Shown here: positions 44,448 to 53,444 of the stretch, one piece after another | How the letters are laid out: each line of letters opens with the position of its first letter | Position numbering within the stretch: the stretch's first letter is position 1 | DNA from: Colwellia sp. | GTDB taxonomy: Bacteria; Pseudomonadota; Gammaproteobacteria; Enterobacterales; Alteromonadaceae | DNA length: 64,000 nucleotides | Assembly: GCA_013215385.1 (NCBI GenBank) | Contig: JABSOY010000001.1 | Span: forward strand, 192,349 to 256,348 | Direction: 5' to 3' | Translations under genes and position numbers: made by a program | Notes under the pieces: generated by a model | Seen by the model: only the letters and a program-made list of their open reading frames with translations | Databases searched by the model: none | Told to the model about the DNA's origin: nothing

Positions 44448-45614
44448 TTATGAACCTGTTTCGCCAGCGAGTTCATTCACTTCATCCGCCCTGAAACTGA
44501 TATTTCCAGAAACACCGTCTGCATCGTAGTAACTAGTGAGTTGCAATTTATGTGTCTTAGTCGCGGTTTGTATTAAATAAACATCAAACTGTGACCACAA
44601 TAAATGTCCGCCATTTATCCCGTACTGGTACCAAGGTGTATCATCAAATGCTTTTACGCTATAGATGTTTGATTGCATGCCATAGTAAGCAACAGCGCTA
44701 GGATCAACAGCATTGTAGTTATTATCAAAGTCATGCATGGCTTGAGCATCGTCAGCGATGTTTATCGTAAAATCAGCACTGGTTTTATCTGTCGCACAAG
44801 GGAAGTTAATATCCCAAGCATCGTTTATAGTAACTTCTTGGTTGGTATCAAAATCTACATAAACGTGAGTAACGTCACCTGAACAAGTGAGTGCGGCATC
44901 AATGATAAGCTCTTGCTCTGTGGCAAACTGTGCATCACTGCTACTTTGGTAAGCCGTTTGTAAAGTGATTTGACCAATTCCACGTCCAACTGTGGTAATG
45001 CTTGATGCTCTAAACTTGGTAAAGGCATTGTCTGAATTGGCAATAAAGTAGTTTGTCTCAGCAGCAGTTACGATGTGGGTTGTTGAGTCATAATTGTAAA
45101 ATCCATCGATGATATTTGACGTTACATCACCGGTAAACATGGTTTCGTCAGCTGGGATATCACTGGTTTTAACCGCTAAGTAATCATCTAACTCTGATTC
45201 TGCACTTGCCGTAATAAAGCTGTCAGGAATAACTTTGCCATCGACATCAAAAAAGTCACTGTTATTACCTGTTGCATAGGCTTTAACGGTATTATCACTG
45301 TGTTGATTTAAGTAGACACCACTACGTTTAAAAGCAATATCCCAAGCTGTGTTGGTTTTAGCTTGTTCTGCTGTTAACTCAATAATGGCTTTATTATCTA
45401 AATCATAGTAAACAAATACGGGTTCATTAATACTACCGGTACTATGTGGACCACTAACCTTACCTTGTGTTGGTGCCGTTGGTGCTGGCGTTGGTGTGGG
45501 ATCCGGATCAGTAATTTTGTTTGAGTTACTGCCACCGCCACATGCGGTTAATAGTACACATAGTGCAATGCTGGTTAATTTAAAGCTATTGTTAAAACTT
45601 GAATTTATTGTCAT
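44448..45614 (-). CDS. hmuY: HmuY-family heme-binding lipoprotein
   Basis: A 388-residue surface or periplasmic lipoprotein. The start at 45614 is chosen because GGAG precedes it and the signal peptide ends in lipobox LTAC (Cys25); upstream in-frame ATGs overlap the receptor gene. After a Pro/Thr linker the body has HmuY hallmarks (PF14064): TAWDIAFKRSGVYLN, a second INDAWDINFPC, and the terminal YLIQTATKTHKLQLTSYYD with GNISFRADEV. HmuY proteins bind heme and hand it to a TonB receptor. It starts 19 bp after the receptor stop. Family strongly supported; actual ligand inferred. Confidence 0.9.
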   Translation of the reverse strand: MTINSSFNNSFKLTSIALCVLLTACGGGSNSNKITDPDPTPTPAPTAPTQGKVSGPHSTGSINEPVFVYYDLDNKAIIELTAEQAKTNTAWDIAFKRSGVYLNQHSDNTVKAYATGNNSDFFDVDGKVIPDSFITASAESELDDYLAVKTSDIPADETMFTGDVTSNIIDGFYNYDSTTHIVTAAETNYFIANSDNAFTKFRASSITTVGRGIGQITLQTAYQSSSDAQFATEQELIIDAALTCSGDVTHVYVDFDTNQEVTINDAWDINFPCATDKTSADFTINIADDAQAMHDFDNNYNAVDPSAVAYYGMQSNIYSVKAFDDTPWYQYGINGGHLLWSQFDVYLIQTATKTHKLQLTSYYDADGVSGNISFRADEVNELAGETGS

Positions 45615-45633
45615 GTTATTCTCCGAGATTCTC

Positions 45634-47592
45634 TTAAAATTGGTAGCTAATACCGGCACTAATAGTGCGGCTACTAACAGGTCTTGCATCAAATAAATTT
45701 TGGCTGTTTGTCGAAGGGCTTTTATGCTCGTCAAAAATATTATCGACACTTATCCGCCAGGATAGTTTTTCAGTTAACGTTTGATTTAGTAGGGCATTAA
45801 CTGTGGTATATTCATTTTTTTCGACACCTTGATAGCTCTTAGAAACAGCTTCTCCGGCTTGATAAACGGCATAGGCAATCAGCTCAATATCGTAAGCGTC
45901 AATATGGTAATTAATGTTAAATTTAACTTGATGACGAGGGCGAGAAAGTAAACGCTCATTATTCTCATCTTGACTGGTTAAATAACTGTAATTAAATTGT
46001 GTTTTCCATTGACTAAAGTTCAATTGAGTACTGATATCAATACCGTGAATTTTTGCTTCGCTAATATTTTGATATTGATAAATGGATAATCCGGTATCTG
46101 CCGATTGTTCAAGATCAATGACAGAGTCGACTAGATCTTTGGTTTTCGAGTAATGCACGCTAATATCACTGCGTAAATCGGCAAAATTGTCAGCAATACT
46201 TGTATTAAAGGTTAAACTCGAACTAATTGACTCGGCGGTTTCTGGTGCTAGATCTTTATTACCTAAAACCATATAACCAAGAGCACTGTGGTCGAAAACA
46301 TAAAAACGCTCTTTTAAGTTAGGTACACGGTAACTTTGGCCAATACCGGCACGCCACTGCAATTCTCCTTTCCCTAAGGTAAAGTTTGTCATGATGCTTA
46401 AGCGTAACGCGCTATGCCAGCCAAAATCTGAGTCATATTGGCTACGCATGCCTGCGAGCACTTGGTAATCTGACTTTAGCCAATTTCCTTGCACAAAGGC
46501 CTCAACGCTTGCACGGTTTTCGTTATTGATCTCAATAATGCCTTGTTTAGGTTTATCTTGATCAAGTTTATCCGCGTGAATAACGCCACCTGTGACTAAT
46601 TCAACATCGCTAAATTGAAAAACCTTTTGACCATTAATTTCTGACATAATAATATTGGTGTCACGTATGCTATTTGATTGACCACTGGTTTCTTGATGAG
46701 TAATGTATCTGGCATTTAGCTGCCAAGGAGCTTTAGGATTACTAGAACTTTTTAAGCCTAGATCAATTTGTTGCTGGTCAACATCAGTTTTGTAATAAAT
46801 GACTTCGCTCTGTCCTGGAATTACCGAACTATCACGGAGCTTTGTCTCGCTTAACCATTGATATTTAATGTTTGTAGAAAAAGCTTGATGGGCTTTATTT
46901 GCCGTTAAGGTAATGAATTTTTTTTCGACACTGGCGGCGTCTTGACTGACAGTTTCACTATCATAGTCATAACCTTGATCATCAATAAGTAGGGCACTTA
47001 ACTGCGTACGCCAACCTGAAAAACTTTCAACTGCATGTATTTTAATCGTATGATTGAGATCGCCATCATCTCTGGTATTACCTTGATATTGGCTGATATC
47101 GTAATCGAACTTAAGTGCAGGGCCGTCGGTATTTTTGGTTATGATATTAATAACACCGCCCATAGCCGAACTTCCGTACATTACAGATGCGGCACCACGA
47201 ATAACTTCTATTTGAGCGATATTACTGGCAGGTATTTGGTCTAAATCTGCTGATGAACCGGTCGGGCTTATCACTGGCTGACCGTCAATTAATATGAGTA
47301 CGTGGTCGCCATCAAAGCCTTGCATTTGAATATTGTAGCCGTCTTTAACACTGCGTTTCACCACCACACCGGGAATATAATTAAGCGCTTGGGCTAAGGT
47401 GCCTTGACTGATCTTGGCAATAGTTTCACCGTCTATAACATCCACTAACACAGCAGAGTCACTTAATAGTTTTGCAGTACGGGTGCCCGTAACAACTATG
47501 CGTTCATGCTGATCTATATCTGATGAAGGTTTCGCTAGGGTTAACATAGGCATGGCGAGAATTAACGCCGATAGTTTAATTTTTATGTTCAT
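45634..47592 (-). CDS. TonB-dependent receptor (HmuR-like heme receptor)
   Basis: A 652-residue outer-membrane receptor. Signal peptide 1-20, TonB box-like ERIVVTGT (about 30-37), plug domain (40-150; PGVVVKRSVKDGYNIQMQGFDGDHVLILIDG and GAASVMYGSSAMGGVINIIT), then a 22-strand barrel ending ISAGISYQF. The BtuB/HmuR size class and the link to HmuY favour heme or a related tetrapyrrole as substrate; vitamin B12 is an alternative given the CobN-like gene, but no B12 genes or riboswitch are seen. First gene of the locus, with a Fur-type box 28 bp ahead. Confidence 0.93.
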   Translation of the reverse strand: MNIKIKLSALILAMPMLTLAKPSSDIDQHERIVVTGTRTAKLLSDSAVLVDVIDGETIAKISQGTLAQALNYIPGVVVKRSVKDGYNIQMQGFDGDHVLILIDGQPVISPTGSSADLDQIPASNIAQIEVIRGAASVMYGSSAMGGVINIITKNTDGPALKFDYDISQYQGNTRDDGDLNHTIKIHAVESFSGWRTQLSALLIDDQGYDYDSETVSQDAASVEKKFITLTANKAHQAFSTNIKYQWLSETKLRDSSVIPGQSEVIYYKTDVDQQQIDLGLKSSSNPKAPWQLNARYITHQETSGQSNSIRDTNIIMSEINGQKVFQFSDVELVTGGVIHADKLDQDKPKQGIIEINNENRASVEAFVQGNWLKSDYQVLAGMRSQYDSDFGWHSALRLSIMTNFTLGKGELQWRAGIGQSYRVPNLKERFYVFDHSALGYMVLGNKDLAPETAESISSSLTFNTSIADNFADLRSDISVHYSKTKDLVDSVIDLEQSADTGLSIYQYQNISEAKIHGIDISTQLNFSQWKTQFNYSYLTSQDENNERLLSRPRHQVKFNINYHIDAYDIELIAYAVYQAGEAVSKSYQGVEKNEYTTVNALLNQTLTEKLSWRISVDNIFDEHKSPSTNSQNLFDARPVSSRTISAGISYQF

Positions 47593-47619
47593 TTAACTTT
47601 AAAATCTTAATCTAAATAG

Positions 47620-47638
47620 TAATCATTATCATTGTTAT
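47620..47638 (-). promoter_or_regulatory. Fur box ahead of the TonB receptor
   Basis: On the minus strand ATAACAATGATAATGATTA. Its core AATGATAATGATTA matches 13 of 14 bases of the Fur consensus half AATGATAATCATTA. It sits 28 bp before the receptor start, so the heme locus is probably iron-repressed. Confidence 0.82.
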
Positions 47639-47725
47639 TTGTGATGTTATTCAATCGTAATCAATTTAGCAAGTAAAAATTGAACCAAAAGCGTTTATAG
47701 GGTCTTAAGTTGCTTAGTTAATTCT

Positions 47726-47742
47726 CTTAAGCTTGCCTTAAG
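47726..47742 (+). promoter_or_regulatory. PmrA/QseB-type box, AMP-ligase operon
   Basis: CTTAAG-CTTGC-CTTAAG, 58 bp ahead of the start codon at 47801. A third CTTAAG at 47704 is in phase (22 bp upstream). This is the PmrA box form YTTAAK-N5-YTTAAK. The cognate regulator is probably the QseB-like protein encoded at 51249-51914. Confidence 0.78.
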
Positions 47743-47800
47743 TTTCATCAATGATACTTACTTTTAAGAAATCACCACTGATTAATTAAAAGGGTAAAAA

Positions 47801-49306
47801 ATGGAACAATTATTTGAAGCATTAGAAAAACGTGCTATAAATTTTCCTGAGCAAGATGCGTTAATTTCAAGTGAAAAAAGTACGAAAACCATTCTTAGTA
47901 ATAAACAGTTAGTTAATAATATAAGCCGTGTGGCCTCATTTTTTGCAAGCGAAGGCGTTCAGTGTATAGGCCTTTATATGGATAACTGCGCCGCGTGGAT
48001 CCTTTGTGATTTAGCCGCTGCAAAACTGGGTATTACGCTGGTACCAATTCCTTTGTTTTTTACACCATCACAGGTCGACCATTTAGTCAATTCTGCTGGC
48101 GTAGCGGCGATTATCACGCAGAGTTTCATGTCAGGTATTTTAAAAAGTAATCAATCTTTAAATTTTGCAGATACTGAAACTACTTTACCCCTTGAAAATA
48201 CTATTATGCTGCGAGTCGTCGCTAAAGCGGCAACAAATAAAAAAGTCGATTTAGCGAATAGTATTAAAATAACCTATACCTCTGGCTCGACAGGAGAGCC
48301 TAAAGGGGTATGCCTGTCAGCTGAAAATATTGGCGCAGTATGCGAGAGTATCGAAGCTTCGATGAGCTCAATGACAACAACGAATCACTTATGTGTTTTG
48401 CCTTTAGCAACACTGCTCGAAAATATCGCCGGCGTGTATGTGTGCTTAATGCACGGTGGTGTGGTAATCACTGAGCCATTAGCGGCATTGGGTTTTATGT
48501 CAAATGCGGAATTTGATATCAGCAAGTTACTGGCAAAAATAGAGTTGCATCAAGTGGGTAGCCTTATTTTATTACCGCAAATGTTAACGCTTTTAGTTCA
48601 CGAGTATAATGAAATCGTTGCAAAACAGTGCTCAAACTTGCAGTTTATTGCTGTCGGTGGCGGAAAATCTTCAGCGCCTATTTTAGAGCAGGCCAGCAAA
48701 TTAGGTTTGCCTGTTTTTGAAGGGTATGGCTTATCAGAATGTGGCTCGGTCGTCAGTCTAAATTTACCGTCGCAGCAGAGAATTGGCAGTGTTGGTAAAC
48801 CCCTGCCACATCTGCATGTTGTCATTAGCGAAGCGGGCGAAATAGTAATTGAAGGACAATCTATGCTCGGTTACCTAGGTCAATTAGACCAAGCTTTAAA
48901 CCGTATTTATACCGGTGATTTAGGTTACATCGATGAAGACGGTTATATATTTGTTTCCGGCAGAAAAAACAACAAAATCGTCAGTAGTTTTGGTCGAAAC
49001 ATATCACCAGAATGGGTTGAAGCCAGTTTGTCGGCTTCTGCTGTTATTTCACAAATCGCTGTTTTTGGCGAAGCACGGCCTTCGTTATCAGCCGTTATTG
49101 TTTCTCCTGGTAATAACATTGAGGAAATACAAAAAGCTATTGATGGGTGCAATAAATACTTACCTGACTATGCACAAATTCGCCAGTGGGTTAGTGCCGT
49201 GCAACCCTTTACCCCTAATAATAATTTACTGACCAATAATGGCCGTTTAAAAAGGCTGAATATTGAAAAGCTATATCAAGAGAAGCTTACTGAACTTTAC
49301 GCTTAG
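47801..49306 (+). CDS. AMP-dependent acyl-CoA synthetase / ligase
   Basis: A 501-residue cytoplasmic adenylate-forming enzyme (PF00501). Motifs: ITYTSGSTGEPKG P-loop (A3), GYGLSECGSV (A5), TGDLGYIDEDGYIFVSGRKNNKI (A7/A8) and a shortened C-terminal domain ending near NGRLKRLNIEKLY with the A10 Lys region. It activates a carboxylic acid, probably fatty, to acyl-AMP and then thioester. No carrier-protein domain is attached. First gene of a plus-strand run with a TauD-type oxygenase (60 bp on) and an SDR, under a PmrA-type box, so it probably serves a small biosynthetic or lipid-modifying pathway. Confidence 0.9.
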   Translation: MEQLFEALEKRAINFPEQDALISSEKSTKTILSNKQLVNNISRVASFFASEGVQCIGLYMDNCAAWILCDLAAAKLGITLVPIPLFFTPSQVDHLVNSAGVAAIITQSFMSGILKSNQSLNFADTETTLPLENTIMLRVVAKAATNKKVDLANSIKITYTSGSTGEPKGVCLSAENIGAVCESIEASMSSMTTTNHLCVLPLATLLENIAGVYVCLMHGGVVITEPLAALGFMSNAEFDISKLLAKIELHQVGSLILLPQMLTLLVHEYNEIVAKQCSNLQFIAVGGGKSSAPILEQASKLGLPVFEGYGLSECGSVVSLNLPSQQRIGSVGKPLPHLHVVISEAGEIVIEGQSMLGYLGQLDQALNRIYTGDLGYIDEDGYIFVSGRKNNKIVSSFGRNISPEWVEASLSASAVISQIAVFGEARPSLSAVIVSPGNNIEEIQKAIDGCNKYLPDYAQIRQWVSAVQPFTPNNNLLTNNGRLKRLNIEKLYQEKLTELYA

Positions 49307-49366
49307 CTTCAATTTTACTTCCATTTAGCTTCCGCCTAACGCTAGCCAATATTTTAAGGAATTGAC

Positions 49367-50245
49367 ATGAATAACATAATAACACCAAGACAAAACCATG
49401 GCTTAATACATGATTTAAATGACGAAGTAATCATTGAATTAGCAAAGCAACATTTATCTAAAGAGGGTTGGGTACTGTTAAGAGGGTTTAATTGTAATTT
49501 GAATAAATTTAGTGAATTACTACAACAGTTTTGTCAGCAACTGACCTTTGATCCCGCAAGAGAGTTTGCCGATAAAAACAGTCAAAAGGTCAATGCGGGA
49601 AAAGAGTCAGTAGGTTTACATATCGAAAATGGTAATACGCCTTTCCCTCCTAAGTATGTCGGGTTTTATAGCGCTAAAAGTGCTGAATCTGGCTCGCAAA
49701 CCACGATATGCGATGGCAGAAAGTTATATAAAAATATGCCTGAACAATGTCAGCAAAAATGGCAGCAAGGGGTAACCGTGTCTAGACAACTACCGGCACA
49801 TTTATGGCGAAAATATGTAGCAGCTCAGCACCCAAACGTAAATGCAGAGAGCGACGTTAACGAAAAACACCTAGCAGACTTTATTGCGGTAAATCCAAAT
49901 CAGCGTGGCAGCATTAATAGCGATGGAAGTTTAGATTATGAATTAGACATTCAGCCTTGCTTAGTTGACGAAAGAGCAGAGCAGTTGAGTGAAACCGCTT
50001 TTGCTAATGCCATACTCGGCCCCTCGTTTAATTATGAACAACCGACTTATACTTTTGCTGATGGAGAACAAGTCAGTGACATAATAATAAAGCAAACGGC
50101 TAATTTGGCAGAAAAATATACCCATGAAATCAATTGGCAAAATGGTGATGTAGCCCTTATTGATAACAAACGAGTCATGCATGGCCGCAGAGCAATACAA
50201 GGTGAGCTTGCTGAGCGACAGCTATTTATCGCCATGGGTACTTAA
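49367..50245 (+). CDS. TauD/TfdA family Fe(II)/2-oxoglutarate-type dioxygenase
   Basis: A 292-residue non-heme iron oxygenase. The facial triad is visible: His85-x-Glu87 in GLHIENG (Glu in place of the usual Asp) and distal His272 in RVMHGRR, with Arg284 twelve residues on as cosubstrate ligand. Length is typical of the family. Members hydroxylate, desaturate or rearrange small substrates. Flanked by an acyl-AMP ligase and an SDR in the same direction with short gaps, so it probably acts on the activated or derived acyl product. Substrate unknown; isonitrile-forming relatives also pair with AMP-ligases, but nothing here shows that chemistry. Confidence 0.88.
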   Translation: MNNIITPRQNHGLIHDLNDEVIIELAKQHLSKEGWVLLRGFNCNLNKFSELLQQFCQQLTFDPAREFADKNSQKVNAGKESVGLHIENGNTPFPPKYVGFYSAKSAESGSQTTICDGRKLYKNMPEQCQQKWQQGVTVSRQLPAHLWRKYVAAQHPNVNAESDVNEKHLADFIAVNPNQRGSINSDGSLDYELDIQPCLVDERAEQLSETAFANAILGPSFNYEQPTYTFADGEQVSDIIIKQTANLAEKYTHEINWQNGDVALIDNKRVMHGRRAIQGELAERQLFIAMGT

Positions 50246-50316
50246 TCGCTCATTAAGTTTTCATCAGTAGGTTCAATTTATTATTTTTTTTAATGCAACT
50301 ATCAAAGGTTATTCAG

Positions 50317-51147
50317 ATGAAAAATCAATTGTCGACAAAAATTAAAAACAGCAATGTGTTATTAACCGGCGCTACGGGCGGTATGGGCAAAGCTTTTAGT
50401 CAGCTATTATTTGATAACGGTGCTAATTTGGTGTTAATTGGCCGAGATGGCCATAAATTGCATGAGCTAAAAGCTGAACTTTTAACATCGAATATTAATG
50501 CTACTAATAAGATTGAAATCTTTGCTGTAGATTTAGTTGACTCAGCGCAACGCCAAGCATTAATTGCCTACTTAGCAACACTGGCATTGGATATTAATTT
50601 ATTGATTAATAATGCCGGTATTAGTCAGTTGTCTTTACTTGTACAGACAACCGAAAGTGAAATAAACCGTATAATTTCTACCAATACCATTGCGCCAATG
50701 CAATTAACTCAAGCACTCTTGCCTACACTGTTAAAGCAAACATCAGCGCAAATCATTAATATTGGCTCAACATTTGGCAGTATTGGTTTCCCTGGTTATT
50801 CTGCCTATTGTGCGAGTAAATTTGCTTTACGAGGTTTTAGTCAAACTTTGTCGCGAGAGTTAGCCGACACCAATGTGACGGTGAAATATCTATCGCCTAG
50901 AGCAACAAAAACAAATTTAATCAGTGAAAAAATTGAGCAATTAAATACGGCACTTAATACCGCCACAGATTTACCAGCAGATGTGGCTATGGAATTATTG
51001 ATGTTAATAGAACAAAATAAAACCGAGCGTTATATCGGTTGGCCTGAAAAACTGTTTGTGCGAATTAACGCTTTATTTCCTTCATTGGTCAGTAAATCGA
51101 TAGTGAAGCAACTACCTATCATTCAAAAGTTTGCCAGGGATTCATAG
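50317..51147 (+). CDS. Short-chain dehydrogenase/reductase
   Basis: A 276-residue SDR. The ATG at 50317 is preferred to 50293 because AAAGG lies about eight bases before it. Rossmann loop LLTGATGGMGKAF, NNAG (LINNAGIS), catalytic Ser in INIGSTFGS and YCASK (Tyr-x-x-x-Lys) are intact. Classical NAD(P)-dependent oxidoreductase of small alcohols or ketones. Third gene of the AMP-ligase/TauD run and 101 bp before the QseB-like regulator. The C-terminus (GWPEKLFVRINALFPSLVSKSI) resembles SDRs of acyl or lipid pathways. Confidence 0.93.
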   Translation: MKNQLSTKIKNSNVLLTGATGGMGKAFSQLLFDNGANLVLIGRDGHKLHELKAELLTSNINATNKIEIFAVDLVDSAQRQALIAYLATLALDINLLINNAGISQLSLLVQTTESEINRIISTNTIAPMQLTQALLPTLLKQTSAQIINIGSTFGSIGFPGYSAYCASKFALRGFSQTLSRELADTNVTVKYLSPRATKTNLISEKIEQLNTALNTATDLPADVAMELLMLIEQNKTERYIGWPEKLFVRINALFPSLVSKSIVKQLPIIQKFARDS

Positions 51148-51248
51148 CGATGAAACGTTTGAGTTTTTTAAGTAATTGATGTCAGTCATTAAATAGTTTA
51201 GCGTAGGGTTTTTAGTGTCTTCTTTAATAGAGACAAGGTGAATAAATC

Positions 51249-51914
51249 ATGCGAATTTTATTAGTGGAAGACGACCAAGTGTTAGGTGAAGGGATAAAAA
51301 CGGCCCTAGACCGAGAAGGATATCAAACCGATTGGTTGAAAAGTGGCCTACAGGCAAAACAAGCACTTTTAACTGAGGAGTTTGAACTAGTAATACTCGA
51401 TCTTGGTTTACCTGATATCGACGGCATTGACATACTCAAAGGGGCGAGAAAGTCAGGGCTAGATATTCCTATTCTGATATTAACCGCACGTGACACCATT
51501 GAAGATAAAATTGCTGGTTTGGACACAGGCGCCGATGATTATTTAATTAAACCCTTTGAGTTAAGTGAATTAAAAGCTCGATTGAGAGCCTTGTGTCGTC
51601 GACGTCATGGCCATGTAGAACCTATAATCGAACATGGCCGTATTACTTATAACCCAGCGTCTTTAGAGGTGACTTTAGATAATCAGCTAATTGAATTGAG
51701 TCGCCGAGAAACAACACTCTTCGCAGAATTCTTGAATAACCCCAATAGAGTGATGAGCAAAGCTAAATTAGAAGATGTTGTTTATGGCTGGGACATTGAA
51801 GTAGAAAGTAACAGCATTGAAGTGCATGTTCATCATTTACGTAAAAAGTTATATACCGGGATAATTAAAACGATTCGCGGTGTCGGATATAAATTAGAAA
51901 GTCATGAAAAGTAA
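51249..51914 (+). CDS. qseB: PmrA/QseB-type response regulator
   Basis: A 221-residue OmpR-family regulator. Receiver with EDD pocket, Asp51 (VILDLGLP), Thr in LTARD, Lys in IKPF; winged helix with SRRETTLFAEFLNNPNRVMSK and SNSIEVHVHHLRKKL recognition helix, GVGYKL wing. The sequence type is that of QseB/PmrA/TctD. It overlaps the kinase gene by 11 bp. In PmrA and QseB the target is a CTTAA-type direct repeat with 11-bp phasing, exactly the boxes seen ahead of the AMP-ligase, methyltransferase and hemolysin-family genes here. Confidence 0.93.
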   Translation: MRILLVEDDQVLGEGIKTALDREGYQTDWLKSGLQAKQALLTEEFELVILDLGLPDIDGIDILKGARKSGLDIPILILTARDTIEDKIAGLDTGADDYLIKPFELSELKARLRALCRRRHGHVEPIIEHGRITYNPASLEVTLDNQLIELSRRETTLFAEFLNNPNRVMSKAKLEDVVYGWDIEVESNSIEVHVHHLRKKLYTGIIKTIRGVGYKLESHEK

Positions 51915-53280
51915 AACAAAACATTATTCTATTCGTCGATATTTAACCTTTCATATTGTCGGGTGGGCATTAGCGATGACCATTATCCCAGCTGTTTGGG
52001 TATATTATGATACCGCTAAAGAAGTGGAAGAACTATTTGATGCCAGTTTGGCGCAATCTGCGCGGGTATTACATGGCATGACCAGCAAAGACACCATTGA
52101 AAAACATCGCGATTCATTAACAGAAGCCTTGCTGAACAAAGAAAACGACCCTCATGCAATTCAACATAATTATGAGAAAAAAATATCATTTCAAGTCATT
52201 AACGATACGGGGCTGATATTACGCTCTGCAAGTGCACCTAATCATCCAGAGTCTGACTTAACTCAAGGTTATACTTATATTGAACTTGGCGAATTTGAAT
52301 GGCGTATATTCACCCTTTACTCAAAAGAAGACGACTGGCATTTAGTGATGGGCGAGCGTATGGATATTCGTGACGAATTAATTCACCATATAGCGCTAGA
52401 CCATGCGATACCTTTATTCTTACTAACACCTTTTTTTGTATTGATGGTTAGCTTAGTGATCCGCAAAGGGCTTAAACCCCTTGAAGTCATTGCTAATGAT
52501 GTACAGGAAAAAAACTATACAAATTTAGATAAACTGTCTTACCAAAAAGAGCCAGAAGAAGTGACCGGCTTAATTCGTGCGGTGAATACCTTATTTGATC
52601 ATTTAAGTGAGCAATATGATCGTGAAAGGCGTTTTGCTTCAGATGCCGCGCATGAGTTAAGAACACCGTTAGCCGCATTAATGATCCACACCGAAAATAT
52701 CTTAGAAGATAACAAAGATACCGGATTAGATGCCTCTATTATTAATATAAAAAAAAGCATTCATCGATTATCGCATCTGGTTGTGCAATTATTATCATTA
52801 AGTCGTGCAGATACGCAGCTTATCGAAGATGATTTCAGCCAAGTAAATGTTATAAAAACGGTTGATCAGGTCGTTAATGACTTTACCCATTTAGCGGAAC
52901 AAAAAGAGCAATCACTGCGCTATATTGTCTCTAATCCAAACGATGAGGTTTTCTCGATTAAAGGTAACCAAGCTCTTCTCTACAATATGTTATGCAACGT
53001 AGTAACCAACGCAATAAAATATAGTCCAGAACAATCTGCCATTACCATCACCCTTGATTGCGTTCATAAAAAAATCACCGTGGAAGATGCTGGAACAGGT
53101 ATAGCCGAAGCGTTAAGGGAGCGGGTTAAAGATCGCTTTTATAGAACACCAGATGCCACAGGAGAAGGTTCAGGGTTAGGGCTTGCCATTGTTGATCGTA
53201 TAGCAAGCATTCATCAAATCGACTGGCGCTTGAATGAAGCAAGTACCGGTGGTTTAGCCGTGGAATTTATCCTGTCATAG
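51904..53280 (+). CDS. qseC: QseC/PmrB-type sensor histidine kinase
   Basis: A 458-residue inner-membrane kinase. Two membrane helices (about 16-34 and 164-182) flank a 130-residue periplasmic sensor of the QseC 2CSK_N type; then HAMP, HisKA with ASDAAHELRTPLAAL (His250), and a HATPase with N box (NMLCNVVTNAIKY), DAGTGI and GEGSGLGLAI. The ATG lies inside the regulator gene, so the pair is coupled. The sensor loop is rich in acidic and His residues (KEDDWHLVMGERMD), compatible with metal, pH or cationic-peptide sensing; the signal is unknown. Confidence 0.93.
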   Translation: MKSKTKHYSIRRYLTFHIVGWALAMTIIPAVWVYYDTAKEVEELFDASLAQSARVLHGMTSKDTIEKHRDSLTEALLNKENDPHAIQHNYEKKISFQVINDTGLILRSASAPNHPESDLTQGYTYIELGEFEWRIFTLYSKEDDWHLVMGERMDIRDELIHHIALDHAIPLFLLTPFFVLMVSLVIRKGLKPLEVIANDVQEKNYTNLDKLSYQKEPEEVTGLIRAVNTLFDHLSEQYDRERRFASDAAHELRTPLAALMIHTENILEDNKDTGLDASIINIKKSIHRLSHLVVQLLSLSRADTQLIEDDFSQVNVIKTVDQVVNDFTHLAEQKEQSLRYIVSNPNDEVFSIKGNQALLYNMLCNVVTNAIKYSPEQSAITITLDCVHKKITVEDAGTGIAEALRERVKDRFYRTPDATGEGSGLGLAIVDRIASIHQIDWRLNEASTGGLAVEFILS

Positions 53281-53373
53281 CCTAAAGATAAATCATTGAT
53301 GGCACCGATTAATAAATTTTAATTTACTTTATAGCATCTGCTTTCTACCTAAATAAGAATTATATTCAGCAGC

Positions 53374-53396
53374 CTTAAGCCTTCTTTAAGCTTAAG
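53374..53396 (+). promoter_or_regulatory. PmrA/QseB-type box, methyltransferase gene
   Basis: CTTAAG-CCTTC-TTTAAG (53374-53390) with a further CTTAAG directly after; ends about 50 bp before the start codon at 53445. Confidence 0.78.
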
Positions 53397-53444
53397 GTTT
53401 TATATTATTTATCAATTAATAATAATGTAAATAAGGTTCTTGAT

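Noticed and set aside
45634-47592. B12 receptor BtuB with riboswitch
   Set aside because: No cobalamin riboswitch elements were seen in the 208-bp leader; a Fur-type box is present instead.
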